This document shows, piece by piece, positions 42,232 through 51,071 of a DNA stretch of 64,000 nucleotides. The stretch is taken from contig DATMZR010000013.1 of NCBI GenBank assembly GCA_035573435.1, positions 1 to 64,000 of the forward strand. Reading direction: 5' to 3'. Position 1 is the first letter of the stretch. Each line of letters starts with the position of its first letter. The translations under genes and the position numbers were made by a program. This DNA comes from Solirubrobacterales bacterium (GTDB lineage: Bacteria > Actinomycetota > Thermoleophilia > Solirubrobacterales > 70-9). The notes under the pieces were generated by a model. That model was not told the origin of the DNA. It searched no databases and saw only the letters and a program-made list of their open reading frames with translations.

Positions 42232-42939
42232 ATGCTTGCCACGGATACCGTGACCGGTCGCGTCCTGGTCGTCGAAGACGACGCCGCGATTGCTGACGTC
42301 CTCCGGCGTGCCCTGCGTCAGGAGGGCCACGAGGTGCGCTCGGCGCAGGACGGCGTCGAAGCGCTCGAGATGGCAGAGGCCTTCGTGCCGGACCTCGTGA
42401 TCCTGGACCTGGGGTTGCCGAAGCTGGATGGCGTCGAGGTCTGCCGCCGCTTGCGCGCCGAAAGCGACGCGCCCATCCTCATCCTCACCGCCCGCACCGA
42501 CACGGAGGATCGGGTCGAGGGGCTCGACTCGGGAGCAGACGACTATCTGATGAAGCCGTTCGAGCGCAAGGAGCTGCTGGCGCGAATGCGGGCGCTGATG
42601 CGACGGCGGCCTCCGCAGGGGACGGCCTCCCTGACGGTGGGCGACCTTCGACTCAATCCCGACACTCGCGACGTCTACCGGGGCGATCGCCCGATCGACC
42701 TCACGAACCGCGAGTTCGAGCTGCTCGAGTACCTGATGCGCAACGAGCGGCTGGTCGTCTCCCGGGAGCGCCTCCTGGAGGAGGTCTGGGGCTACGACCC
42801 GATGGCGATGACCAACACGATCGACGTCTTCATCTCGAACGTGCGGCGGAAGCTCGAAGCGGGCGGCGAACCGCGCCTCCTCCACACCAAGCGTGGCGCC
42901 GGGTACGTCGTCAAGGCGGCTCGGGATGAAGCGGCTTGA
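42232..42939 (+). CDS. OmpR/PhoB-type response regulator
   Basis: 235 residues. Receiver domain with the acidic pocket VVEDDAAI, phosphoacceptor Asp59 in LVILDLGLPKLDG, switch Thr in LILTART and Lys in YLMKPFERKEL. The winged-helix output domain has TNREFELLEYLMRNERLVVSRERLLEEVWGY and RRKLE...LLHTKRGAGYVVK. It resembles MprA/PrrA-like actinobacterial regulators. GTG 42229 is an alternative start. The kinase gene overlaps its last 14 bases. Confidence 0.95.
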   Translation: MLATDTVTGRVLVVEDDAAIADVLRRALRQEGHEVRSAQDGVEALEMAEAFVPDLVILDLGLPKLDGVEVCRRLRAESDAPILILTARTDTEDRVEGLDSGADDYLMKPFERKELLARMRALMRRRPPQGTASLTVGDLRLNPDTRDVYRGDRPIDLTNREFELLEYLMRNERLVVSRERLLEEVWGYDPMAMTNTIDVFISNVRRKLEAGGEPRLLHTKRGAGYVVKAARDEAA

Positions 42940-44353
42940 GCGCATCGTCGCAGCGCTGACGCCCAAGCGGTGGCCGGTCCGCTGGCGGCTGGCGGCGGTC
43001 TCGACCATCTTGACACTGGTCATCCTGGTCATCTTCGCCGTCGTGGTTGGACGGCTGACCTCGAACCGCTTGCAGACCGACTTCGACGACGAGCTTCGCG
43101 ACGACGCGGCACGCCTTGCCCTGGACCCTCAGCTCGCCAGCGACCCCCATCTGGCGGCCCAACTGCGAGACCTGACGCTCACGGGGAAGGCCGCCGTCCG
43201 CGCGATCACGCCGGTGGGCTCGGTGAAGATTCCTAGAGCAGCGCCGCCGCTGGGGCCGACGACCGACGGTGTCCGCGATATCGGCTCAATGCGAGTGGCG
43301 ACGATCAGCACGTCCACCTTTACGCTCCAGTACGGCCGCAACACGGACAACCTCGACGCGACGATCAGCAAGCTGTGGCTTTTTCTCGGGGGCGGCGTGC
43401 TCGGCGGCACGCTGCTCGCGGGTCTGGCGGGGATCGCTATAGGCCGGCGGGCGATGCGCCCGGTGTCCACGCTCACCACAAAGGCGCGGGAGATCGCCTC
43501 CACGCGCGACCCGTCGCTGCGGATCCCCGAGCCGGAGACGGACGACGAAGTCGGCGAACTGGCGCGCACCCTGGATCAGATGCTCCGCGAGCTCGACGCG
43601 GCGCGCTCGGAGACCGAGCAGATGATGCAGGCGCAGCGCGAGTTCGTGGCCGACGCCTCCCACGAGCTACGCACCCCGCTGACCAGCATCCTGGCCAACC
43701 TGGAGCTGCTCCAGGAGCGACTGGAGGCGGTCGAGCGGCGCGGCGAGGAGGGCGAGATGATCGACTCGGCCCTCAACTCTGCGAGGCGGATGAGCCGGCT
43801 GGTCTCCGACCTGCTGCTGCTCGCCCGCGCCGACGCCGGACGCACCGGTGCCCGGCGTGAGTGCGACCTCGGGGCCGTCGCCGCCGCCGCCCTCTCCGAG
43901 GTGCGTCCCGTGGCCGACGGCCACCGCCTGACCCTGGCCGACCACGGCCAGGTGACCGTGGAGGGCAACCCGGACGAGCTGCACCGGCTGGCCGTGAACC
44001 TGCTCGACAACGGCCTGCGCCATACCCCCCCGGGCACGGAGATCCGGGTCGCCGTCGAGCGCCGCAACGGGGATGCCGTGCTCGAGGTCTCCGACGACGG
44101 CCCCGGGCTTCCGCCGGGCATGGAGGAGCAGGTGTTCTCCAGGTTCGTTCGGGGCGCAGGCCCCGCCGACATCGGCGAAGGCGGCGGGGCCGGGCTGGGC
44201 CTCGCCATCGTGAAGGCGGTCGCGATCTCCCACGACGGCGAAGTCGACGCCGGTGCCTCCGCGACCGGTGGGGCGCGCTTCACGGTGCGGCTCCCGCTGC
44301 CGACACCCGAATCGACGGCCCGCCAGTTGGCGGAACCGCCGCTCGTCCGCTAG
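42926..44353 (+). CDS. Sensor histidine kinase
   Basis: 475 residues. Two membrane helices (about residues 22-45 and 155-175) bracket an outside sensor domain of about 110 residues; a HAMP domain (RRAMRPVSTLTTKAREIA...) follows. The phosphorylated His is in FVADASHELRTPLTSI. ATPase boxes are NLLDNGLRHTP, DDGPGLPP and GGAGLGLAIVKA. The start lies inside the response regulator gene, so the pair is co-translated. The signal is unknown. Confidence 0.95.
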   Translation: MKRLERIVAALTPKRWPVRWRLAAVSTILTLVILVIFAVVVGRLTSNRLQTDFDDELRDDAARLALDPQLASDPHLAAQLRDLTLTGKAAVRAITPVGSVKIPRAAPPLGPTTDGVRDIGSMRVATISTSTFTLQYGRNTDNLDATISKLWLFLGGGVLGGTLLAGLAGIAIGRRAMRPVSTLTTKAREIASTRDPSLRIPEPETDDEVGELARTLDQMLRELDAARSETEQMMQAQREFVADASHELRTPLTSILANLELLQERLEAVERRGEEGEMIDSALNSARRMSRLVSDLLLLARADAGRTGARRECDLGAVAAAALSEVRPVADGHRLTLADHGQVTVEGNPDELHRLAVNLLDNGLRHTPPGTEIRVAVERRNGDAVLEVSDDGPGLPPGMEEQVFSRFVRGAGPADIGEGGGAGLGLAIVKAVAISHDGEVDAGASATGGARFTVRLPLPTPESTARQLAEPPLVR

Positions 44354-44424
44354 GTCCTGGAAATACCGCGGATTCGGAGGCGTCGCGCCGCCGCCAGATC
44401 TTAGGATCCGTTTACACAATCCCT

Positions 44425-44560
44425 ATACTTTGCCCCTGGACGAGACAACACACCCGCCGGGGAACCCCCCGACACCGCCTCGACGGGTGAACGTTGGCCA
44501 GTCTGAGCCAAAGCGACCCGCCGGTGTTCCCCCTCCCTGACGCCGGCGGGTCAGTCTTTT
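44425..44560 (+). ncRNA. Candidate small RNA between kinase and metalloprotease genes
   Basis: After the kinase stop, an A/T-rich patch with TATACT at about 44424-44429 is followed by some 130 bases that can fold (ACCCG...CGGGT; TTGGC...GCCAA) and end in a strong hairpin with T-run at 44515-44560. No reading frame of note is present, and the next gene is on the other strand, so this is not a simple leader. It could equally be the 3' end of the kinase mRNA. Confidence 0.3.
44515..44560 (+). terminator. Intrinsic terminator after the two-component system
   Basis: A perfect 10-bp GC stem (44515-44524 with 44543-44552) with an 18-base loop is followed by AGTCTTTT. This is the best factor-independent terminator in the window. 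It lies between convergent genes, 160 bases past the kinase stop, and may also slow transcripts from the metalloprotease side. Confidence 0.75.
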
Positions 44561-44573
44561 CCGGGCCGGTCGG

Positions 44574-46073
44574 TCAGGGGCAGTCCGCCACGTCGATCTC
44601 GCGCTGGGTTTCCATCTCGGCGCAGATCGCTGGCTTATTCGCCCCGCCGGAGGCCTGATCGGCGGCGATCAGCGCCTCGACCGCATCGTCGAAATGCTCG
44701 TGGGTCGTGTACATGAACTGCGACGAGAGCACCATCCGATCCAGGGTGCGACCGCCGACCTGGCCGCGCAGGTCCCACAGGGCGCTCGACCAGACCTCGC
44801 CCACACAATGGATCTCGAACCCGCACCTGTCCTGGCCCTCCGCCAGCGTGTCGTCCCTGTCCGCACGCCGGCCGCATCGGCGGTTGAACGCGGGCACGAA
44901 CCTTCCCCAGGTGGTGCCGTCCCAGTCGAAGATGCAGACGTCGTCCCTGTTGCTGGTCCCCCGGGCGCGGGACGACATCACCGCGGCCCAAAAGTCGGAG
45001 AACCCCTCGCCGATCGCCCCAGCCTGTTCGCCCTGGCCGAACCGCCGAACCTGGTCGTCCTGAAGAGTGTGGCCGTACTCGTGCACGATCACGTCGGCGT
45101 CCTCGGCGTCGTCCACGCCACCGCTGCCGTATTTGATCTTGCGGGTTGCGGGCGAGAAGAACGAGTTGTCGTCTCTGAACGCGTCAGCGACGACGACCTG
45201 GGTCCGCTTGTTGATCCCCTCAGCGCCGCCTGCGCCAAATCCGAGGCTTTGGATGTAGCGCTGGGCGCGATCGATGTGGAAGTAGGCCATCAAGGCCTCG
45301 AAGCGGTCCTTCGACCGCTTGACCCCCCGCCAATTGAGCCCCCGCTTGCACACCTCCCGCGCGTCGGTGCCGACCATCGCGTGTACCCATTTGCCGTGCA
45401 GACACCGCTGGCCCCTCCGGATGTCGTGAAGCGTGACCGGATGACGCAGCGAGGTCAACCGGCCGTAGTTCTTGTCGTGGCGGTCCCGAAGCGTGGACGA
45501 GCTCCGCGCCTGTGCGACCGGATTGGGGTTGAAGAGCTGCGCGTGGCCCTGTCTCGAGTCCTGCAGCAGGTTCCTGATCCGCACGACGGCGCCGGAGACC
45601 GCGTCGACCAGGACCTCGAAGTCACCCAGCGGCTGCGCGGACGGGATGACGACCCGCCAAACGAGGGTGCCGCCGGCGCCGGGGTCGATCGCCAGCCTGG
45701 CCGACGAATGTGCGCGCAGCCGCCGGACCTGCGCCGCACGAATGGCTGTCTCGACCGCCACCGCCCTCTCGATCTGCGGCGACGGAGCGCGCTCGATGTT
45801 TGGCTTGCTCGAATCGGCCACGAGGGCGGGCGGCGCCCCCTTCGGGTCGCTCACCACCGCCTGGGCATCCAGAACGTTCACTCCCGAGACACGCTGCTGG
45901 AACCGGTACACGGTCGTGCCCCCGGGCAGAGGGATCGCCGCCGCCGGCTCGAGCTCGCTCACAGGTGCGCTCGCTGCCTTGAGCCTCGCCGCCGCCTTCG
46001 GAGGGGCGCCGGAGGCGGACGCGGGAGCGGCAAGCGCGGCGACCAGGGCGACCGCGAGGACCGTGCGGCGCAT
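44574..46073 (-). CDS. Secreted metalloprotease (M4/M36 fungalysin-thermolysin type)
   Basis: 499 residues from ATG 46073, which gives a clear signal peptide (MRRTVLAVALVAALAAPASA). A FTP/PepSY-like propeptide spans about residues 30-190 (VYRFQQRVSGVNVLDAQAVV). The zinc site is VIVHEYGHTLQDDQ (HExxH) with the third ligand glutamate in AIGEGFSDFWAA. Ligand spacing and GEGFSDF agree with family M36. Several cysteines in the C-terminal part may form disulfides. The enzyme is exported and self-processing is expected. Confidence 0.92.
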   Translation of the reverse strand: MRRTVLAVALVAALAAPASASGAPPKAAARLKAASAPVSELEPAAAIPLPGGTTVYRFQQRVSGVNVLDAQAVVSDPKGAPPALVADSSKPNIERAPSPQIERAVAVETAIRAAQVRRLRAHSSARLAIDPGAGGTLVWRVVIPSAQPLGDFEVLVDAVSGAVVRIRNLLQDSRQGHAQLFNPNPVAQARSSSTLRDRHDKNYGRLTSLRHPVTLHDIRRGQRCLHGKWVHAMVGTDAREVCKRGLNWRGVKRSKDRFEALMAYFHIDRAQRYIQSLGFGAGGAEGINKRTQVVVADAFRDDNSFFSPATRKIKYGSGGVDDAEDADVIVHEYGHTLQDDQVRRFGQGEQAGAIGEGFSDFWAAVMSSRARGTSNRDDVCIFDWDGTTWGRFVPAFNRRCGRRADRDDTLAEGQDRCGFEIHCVGEVWSSALWDLRGQVGGRTLDRMVLSSQFMYTTHEHFDDAVEALIAADQASGGANKPAICAEMETQREIDVADCP

Positions 46074-46163
46074 CGTGGCGCGGTTCCCCGTCGCGAGCAC
46101 GCCGGCGTCAGCTTCCCGGCTTGGCCCCCCGAGCATCACGGCCAGGGTAACAACCACCCCGGC

Positions 46164-47825
46164 TCACACTTCGACGACCACCGGCAGCACCATCGGCCGG
46201 CGGCGAAGCCGTTCGTAGACGAAGGCGGCGATGTCGTCGTGCAGATCCTGCTGGAGGAGCGTGGTCTCGCGCTCTGCGTGCCGCGCCGCCTCAGCGAGCG
46301 AATTGCCGACCACCTCGCGCAGCTCCTCAACCAGCCCGTCGGCCTCTTCCACGAACGGCACCCCCCGGAAGATGATCTCCGGCGGCGCTACCTGCGAGCC
46401 GTCGTCGGAGGCGATCGTCGCGACGACGATGAACACGCCATCCGCCGACAGGGCGCGGCGATCGCGAAGCGCGACATCGTCGGGATCGCCGATGTCGACA
46501 CCGTCGACGAAGATCATTCCGGCGCCGAGCTCGGGGCCGAGGCGAGCCCCGGACTCGTCGAATTCGAGGGCCAGGCCATTGCGTCCCTTGAAGATCCGTT
46601 CCGGCTCGATTCCCACCGATTCGGCCAGGGCGCCGTGGAGGCGCAGGCGCTTGTGGTCGCCATGAACGGGCATCACGTAGCGCGGACGGGTCAGGTTGAG
46701 CATCAGCTTGAGCTCCTCCTGCCATCCGTGGCCCGACGCGTGGATGGGCGCATCGGCCGCGGTCACCACCTCAGCGCCGATCTCGAAGATTCGATCGATC
46801 GTCTCGTTCACCGAGCGCTCGTTTCCGGGGATCGGGGTGGCCGAGAAGATCACCGTGTCGCCCGAGTGAAGCTCGACGTCGGCGTGGTCTGCGTGGGCCA
46901 TGCGCCGCAGCGCGGACAGAGGCTCCCCCTGGCTTCCGGTCGAGATCGCGACCACCTCGTGGTCAGGGAAGGACTCGATCTCGCGTGCCGGGATCAGCAT
47001 GCCCTCCGGAACCTGAGCGATGCCGAGGTTGGCTGCGATGTTGAAGTTCTTGCGCATGGAGCGGCCGACGAGCGCCACGCGCCGGTCGAGCTCGGCGGCC
47101 GCGTCGATCACCTGCTGGACCCGATGCACGTTGGAGGCGAACGAGGTGACGATGATCCGGCCGGGGCAGCGGGAGAACAGATCGCGCAGCGCGGGGCCCA
47201 CGCTCGACTCCGACGGCGCCACCCCGGGCCGGTCGGCATTCGTCGAGTCGCCGAAGAGGCAGAGGACCCCTTCGCGCCCCAGCTCAGCGAGCCGTGAGAC
47301 GTCGGCTGGCCGCCCGTCGACAGGGGTCTGGTCGAACTTGTAGTCGCCGGTGATCAGCAGGGTGCCGAGGTCCGTGCGCAGGACGGCCGCCCGCGAGTCG
47401 GGGATCGAGTGCGCCATGTGGACCAGCTCCAGCTCGAACGGGCCGACGGGCACCCGCTCGCCGGCCTCGAGCACCTCCAGGGGGGCCTCCCGGAGCCGGT
47501 GCTCCTCGAGTTTGGAGCGCACGAGGCCAACGGTCAGAGCGCCGCCGTAGATGGCGGGCGGCATGCCGAGCTCTCGGAGCACGTAGGGAAGCGCGCCGAC
47601 GTGATCCTCGTGGCCGTGAGTGAGGACGATCGCCTCGATCGAGTCGGCACGGTCTCGCAGGTAGGAGAAGTCGGGAAGCACCAGGTCGATGCCCAGCATC
47701 TCGGTCGTCGGGAACATGAGCCCCGTGTCGACCACGACGATCCGGCCCTCGTGCTCGACGACGGTCATGTTCTTGCCGATCTCGCCGAGCCCGCCGAGCG
47801 GCAGGACACGAAGCGCCGCCGTCAC
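46164..47825 (-). CDS. rnj: Ribonuclease J
   Basis: Metallo-beta-lactamase/beta-CASP ribonuclease with 5'-exo and endonuclease activity. 553 residues. Zinc site LTHGHEDHVGALPY, SIPDSRAAVLRTD, ITGDYKFDQTPVDG; beta-CASP motifs SFASNVHRVQQVIDAA, STGSQGEPLSALRRMA and VHASGHG-type IHASGHGWQEELK; C-terminal PVHGDHKRL. With rny and pnp it gives the window three major RNA-decay enzymes. dapA is 49 bases upstream. Confidence 0.96.
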   Translation of the reverse strand: MTAALRVLPLGGLGEIGKNMTVVEHEGRIVVVDTGLMFPTTEMLGIDLVLPDFSYLRDRADSIEAIVLTHGHEDHVGALPYVLRELGMPPAIYGGALTVGLVRSKLEEHRLREAPLEVLEAGERVPVGPFELELVHMAHSIPDSRAAVLRTDLGTLLITGDYKFDQTPVDGRPADVSRLAELGREGVLCLFGDSTNADRPGVAPSESSVGPALRDLFSRCPGRIIVTSFASNVHRVQQVIDAAAELDRRVALVGRSMRKNFNIAANLGIAQVPEGMLIPAREIESFPDHEVVAISTGSQGEPLSALRRMAHADHADVELHSGDTVIFSATPIPGNERSVNETIDRIFEIGAEVVTAADAPIHASGHGWQEELKLMLNLTRPRYVMPVHGDHKRLRLHGALAESVGIEPERIFKGRNGLALEFDESGARLGPELGAGMIFVDGVDIGDPDDVALRDRRALSADGVFIVVATIASDDGSQVAPPEIIFRGVPFVEEADGLVEELREVVGNSLAEAARHAERETTLLQQDLHDDIAAFVYERLRRRPMVLPVVVEV

Positions 47826-47874
47826 CCCGCGATACCCTCGCCCGGCGCCGGACGCTGCTGCATCTAGTGGACCA

Positions 47875-48762
47875 CTAGCCGGTCGTGCCGCCGGCGACCA
47901 GCAGCCCCTGTCGCTCCAGTGCCGCCCTGATCGCGGCCCGTTCCTCTTGGCTCGCGGGGACCATCGGCAGCCGCACGTGGCCCTCGATGATGTCCAGCAT
48001 CTCGAGCGCCGCCTTGACCGGAATCGGATTGCTGGTCACCGTGGTGGCCTCGTAGATCGGCTGGAGCTGGGCGTCAAGCTCGTGGGCACGGGCGCCGTTT
48101 CCCGCGGTCACGGCGTCGTAGATCGCCCGCATCTCGGGCCCGACGAGGTGCGAGGAGACCAGGATTCCACCGGTCCCTCCCAGCTCCAGGCAACGGAGGA
48201 AGACCGTGTCGTTCCCGGCCAGCAGGTCGAGCCCCTCGATGGGCCCGAGATCGTCGTCATTGGCCTGCTTGACCGCGGTCACATTGGGGATCTCCCCCGC
48301 GAGCTCCGCGAGAAAAGCGAGGTCGAGGTTGATGACGCAGCGCGACGGGATGTTGTAGAGGATCACCGGAGTGTCGCCCGCGGCTTCCGCTACTGCGTGG
48401 AAGTGAGCGCGCAGGCCCGCGCGATTGGGCTTGTTGTAGTAGGGAGTGACCACCAGTGCGGCATCGGCGCCGGCGCGGCAGGCCGCCCCGGTCAGCTCGA
48501 CAGAGTGGCGCGTGTCGTTGGATCCGGTGCCGCAGATGATCGTGGCCTGGTCGCCCACCTCCTCCTTCACCGCCTCCAGCAGGCTCAACTTTTCGGCGTC
48601 TGAGAGGGTCGGCGACTCGCCCGTGGTGCCGGCGACCACGAGTCCGTGCGATCCGTTCTCCACGAGGTGTCGCGAGAGCTTTCGGGCCGCCTCGAGGTCG
48701 AGCGCTTGATCCTCCGAGAACGGCGTCGCCATCGCCGTGAGCACGCCGGAGATCGTCGCCAT
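47875..48762 (-). CDS. dapA: 4-hydroxy-tetrahydrodipicolinate synthase
   Basis: Condenses pyruvate and aspartate semialdehyde, first committed step to diaminopimelate and lysine. 295 residues from ATG 48762. Motifs: GVLTAMATPF, VAGTTGESPTLSDAEK, VVTPYYNKPNRAGL (catalytic Tyr), ILYNIPSRCVINL and the Schiff-base lysine in TAVKQANDDD. An upstream TTG at 48783 is possible. The VOC-SDR fusion gene ends 52 bases before it, an insertion between dapA and dapB. Confidence 0.96.
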   Translation of the reverse strand: MATISGVLTAMATPFSEDQALDLEAARKLSRHLVENGSHGLVVAGTTGESPTLSDAEKLSLLEAVKEEVGDQATIICGTGSNDTRHSVELTGAACRAGADAALVVTPYYNKPNRAGLRAHFHAVAEAAGDTPVILYNIPSRCVINLDLAFLAELAGEIPNVTAVKQANDDDLGPIEGLDLLAGNDTVFLRCLELGGTGGILVSSHLVGPEMRAIYDAVTAGNGARAHELDAQLQPIYEATTVTSNPIPVKAALEMLDIIEGHVRLPMVPASQEERAAIRAALERQGLLVAGGTTG

Positions 48763-48814
48763 CGCCCCAGCAGTATCGCTCAACTGGCGGCGGGCAGGGG
48801 TGCCAGGTGTTCGC

Positions 48815-50692
48815 TCATGGCCGGCGGGACGGCATGCGGCTCAGGTCCATGGCGCCCCGGGTCAGCGGGTCGCGCAGACGCGCCGGAAGCAACCGCGCCA
48901 GGCGCAGCTTGGCGTGCTCCCGGGCCGGGAAGTGGAGGCTTTCGCGCCGCGCCAGCGTGGCCATATAGATCCGCTCGGCGGCGTCACGGGGGGCGATGGG
49001 GTACGAGATGCTGGCGCGGAGCCGACGGCGACGCGACTGGCTAGTGGGATCTGATTTTTTGAAGGCGTTGGCTCGGAACATCGGCGTGTCCACGAAGCCC
49101 GGAAAGACCGCGGTGAAGGTGATCCCGTCCGGCTGCAGCTCGGCCCGGGCGGATTCCGCCATCGCCGCCAGAGCCGCTTTGCTGCCGCTGTAAGGGGCCT
49201 CGTAAGGCATCCCGACCAGCCCTGCGAGGCTGACGATCGCCGTCACATGGCCACCCCCCTGCCTGGCCATCGCCGGGGCGAGGTGCGAGAGGAGCACCAG
49301 GTTGGCCAGCGCGTTGACGTTGAAGTCCTCACGCGCCTGGCGCCAGTCGAAGGCAAGCAACGACTGAGCCCGGTCGAGGCCCGCGCCGGCGATGGCGAGA
49401 TCGATATCGGGGTGCTCTGCGACCAGGTCCGCCGCGGCCGTGTCCACGGCCTCGAGGTCGGCGAGATCGAGCTCGTGCGTCACCACCTCCACCCCATCCC
49501 CCAGCTCCATCGCCAGCCTCGACAGGCCCTCGGCGTCGCGGTCGAGCAGCACGAGCGAGGTTCCGTCCTCGGCCGCCAGTCGGGAGAACTCCGTCCCAAG
49601 GCCACCGCCCGCACCTGTCACGAGCGCCTTCGCGAAGCGCCGTTGGGCTCGCAGGCGCGCCGGGGTTCGTCCAGCCAGCGGCGCCAGCCGGGGAGTTGGG
49701 CGGGGACGAAACCCCATTTGCCGCTCGTACCAGGGCTCTGCATGGAGCAGCTCGACGCTGAACCCTTGATCGTCGTTTACGTACACGACTGACCAGGCCC
49801 CGAGCCGCAGCGGGGGCCCATTGGGGCTCAGTCCCGCCTCCACGCAACGCTTATGGGCCGCCTCGAACGAGGCGCGCTCCCGAAACCCGAAGGCGATGTT
49901 CAGAAGACCCTGATCCGAGATCCGGTAACCCGGCGGCCAGGGCCGTCCCTTCGGATCGGCGTATTGGGCCAGCTCGACGAGCATGTCGTCGGCCCACAGC
50001 AGGGCCGACTCCCGCCTTGCCCCCTCTAGGCCCCAAAGCGCCTCGTGCTCGGCGGTGTGCAGCTCGAGGCCCTCGGCCTCCTCAAGCCCCAGCGCATGGA
50101 CAAAGACCTGCCGGGAGCGCTCCAGGTCCGGCACCGAGAGCGTCACGGAGCGCGCCACCGCACCCACCCCGGCGCGCGGGCGCTCCCGCGGGTTGGGTGC
50201 GCGCGGATCCTCCTCCATCAACTCGATCAGGACCCCGTCGGGGTCGCGCAAGCACGCGCGCCGCGCCCCGGGCTCGCCAAGCGGAACCCCGAGTGGCGGC
50301 GTGCCGAGCGCCGTCGCGCGCTCCAGCGTGGCATCGAGGTCAGTGACCCAGAACGAAAGCGTCGTGTAGCCGATGTCGCACGGCCGCCAGTCGCGCGGCA
50401 GCGACCGGACCAGGGGGCTGCGGAACTCGAACAGCTCGATCTGGAACAGGTCCTGGCGGTCGACCAGCCACCAACAAGTGGACGCCGCCCGCGGCACTCC
50501 CTGGACCAACGAGGCGAGTGGACCGGCGAACAGGTTGGTCCCGCCTGCGGGCTCCAGTCCGAGCACCTCGCGATACCAGCCCTGAGCCCGGCGCAGGTCG
50601 GCGACGCTGATCGCGATCTGGGAGAGGCGCACACTCGGCAGTCTGGCAAGGCGCCGACCCAGGCAGAGTCGCCGATACCTTACGCTATCCAT
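48815..50692 (-). CDS. VOC-VOC-SDR fusion protein
   Basis: Up to 625 residues; GTG 50632 is an alternative start giving 605. Two glyoxalase-like VOC units come first (about residues 20-160, IAISVADLRRAQGWYREVLGLE; and 178-325, VTLSVPDLERSRQVFVHALGLEE). A short-chain dehydrogenase domain starts near residue 355: KALVTGAGGGLGTEFS, IVSLAGLVGMP and the catalytic YSGSK. Both the SDR nucleotide loop and the Ser/Tyr/Lys set are intact. VOC metal ligands are not obvious. The fused order suggests a reductase acting with a ring-cleavage or epimerase-like partner; the substrate is unknown. It is divergent from the XRE gene. Confidence 0.9.
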   Translation of the reverse strand: MDSVRYRRLCLGRRLARLPSVRLSQIAISVADLRRAQGWYREVLGLEPAGGTNLFAGPLASLVQGVPRAASTCWWLVDRQDLFQIELFEFRSPLVRSLPRDWRPCDIGYTTLSFWVTDLDATLERATALGTPPLGVPLGEPGARRACLRDPDGVLIELMEEDPRAPNPRERPRAGVGAVARSVTLSVPDLERSRQVFVHALGLEEAEGLELHTAEHEALWGLEGARRESALLWADDMLVELAQYADPKGRPWPPGYRISDQGLLNIAFGFRERASFEAAHKRCVEAGLSPNGPPLRLGAWSVVYVNDDQGFSVELLHAEPWYERQMGFRPRPTPRLAPLAGRTPARLRAQRRFAKALVTGAGGGLGTEFSRLAAEDGTSLVLLDRDAEGLSRLAMELGDGVEVVTHELDLADLEAVDTAAADLVAEHPDIDLAIAGAGLDRAQSLLAFDWRQAREDFNVNALANLVLLSHLAPAMARQGGGHVTAIVSLAGLVGMPYEAPYSGSKAALAAMAESARAELQPDGITFTAVFPGFVDTPMFRANAFKKSDPTSQSRRRRLRASISYPIAPRDAAERIYMATLARRESLHFPAREHAKLRLARLLPARLRDPLTRGAMDLSRMPSRRP

Positions 50693-50723
50693 AGCTTATT
50701 AGCGATAAGCGCATAAAAGCTAT
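50691..50723. promoter_or_regulatory. Nested palindromic operator between the XRE and VOC-SDR genes
   Basis: A 17-bp palindrome (GCTTAT at 50694-50699, ATAAGC at 50705-50710, 5-base spacer) sits inside a wider inverted repeat (ATAGCTT 50691-50697, AAGCTAT 50717-50723). The outer arm overlaps the -10 element of the XRE gene, the layout expected for autorepression and for control of the divergent gene. Confidence 0.6.
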
Positions 50724-50726
50724 ACT
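50721..50726 (+). promoter_or_regulatory. -10 hexamer (TATACT) of the XRE-nucleotidyltransferase unit, leaderless
   Basis: TATACT lies 6 bases before ATG 50733 in an A/T-rich island, with no Shine-Dalgarno sequence. It is the best match to a housekeeping -10 among the leaderless candidates and is overlapped by the operator arm. Confidence 0.6.
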
Positions 50727-50732
50727 GGCGGC

Positions 50733-51071
50733 ATGACCCCCGGCCAGCTCCTCAGAGAGGCTCGGCGCAGGCATAGCGTCAGCCAGACGAGCCTCGCCAC
50801 CCGCGCGGGCACCACGCAATCCGCGATCTCGCGGATCGAGCGCGATCGCGTCTCCCCCAGCGTGGAGACGCTGCGTTCGCTGCTTCACCTCCTTGGCGAG
50901 GACCTGGAGCTCGTCAGCCGCGAGCGCGACACCGGCATCGATCGCACCCTGATCGGCCAGAGGCTGGCGCTCTCCCCAGCCGAGCGCGTCCACCGGGGCC
51001 TGGACTTCTCCCAGTTCGTGCGCAGGAATCGCGGCGCAGCCACTGAGCCTGCGAAGCGGGCGGCGCGGTGA
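50733..51071 (+). CDS. XRE-family helix-turn-helix regulator
   Basis: 112 residues. The HTH_3 domain occupies residues 3-60: QLLREARRRHSVSQTSLATRAG then QSAISRIERDRVSPSVETLRSLLHLLG. The C-terminal tail (RGLDFSQFVRRNR) is short and basic. It overlaps the nucleotidyltransferase gene by 4 bases (GTGA). Position and operator layout suit an antitoxin-like autorepressor. Confidence 0.9.
   Translation: MTPGQLLREARRRHSVSQTSLATRAGTTQSAISRIERDRVSPSVETLRSLLHLLGEDLELVSRERDTGIDRTLIGQRLALSPAERVHRGLDFSQFVRRNRGAATEPAKRAAR

Noticed and set aside
42127-43032. N-terminal extension of ftsK by about 300 codons
   Set aside because: The extension is antisense to the response regulator and kinase genes. GTG 42126 has a good ribosome-binding site and begins where FtsK similarity begins.
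44440-44550. Resemblance to the c-di-AMP (ydaO) riboswitch core
   Set aside because: Only two short sequence blocks match; the conserved 3' block is missing and no plus-strand gene follows.
44694-47297. An 867-codon open frame on the plus strand
   Set aside because: It runs antisense through the metalloprotease and RNase J genes, both of which show intact motifs; in such GC-rich DNA the antisense frame of real genes stays open. Composition is Arg/His/Gly/Asp-rich without any domain.
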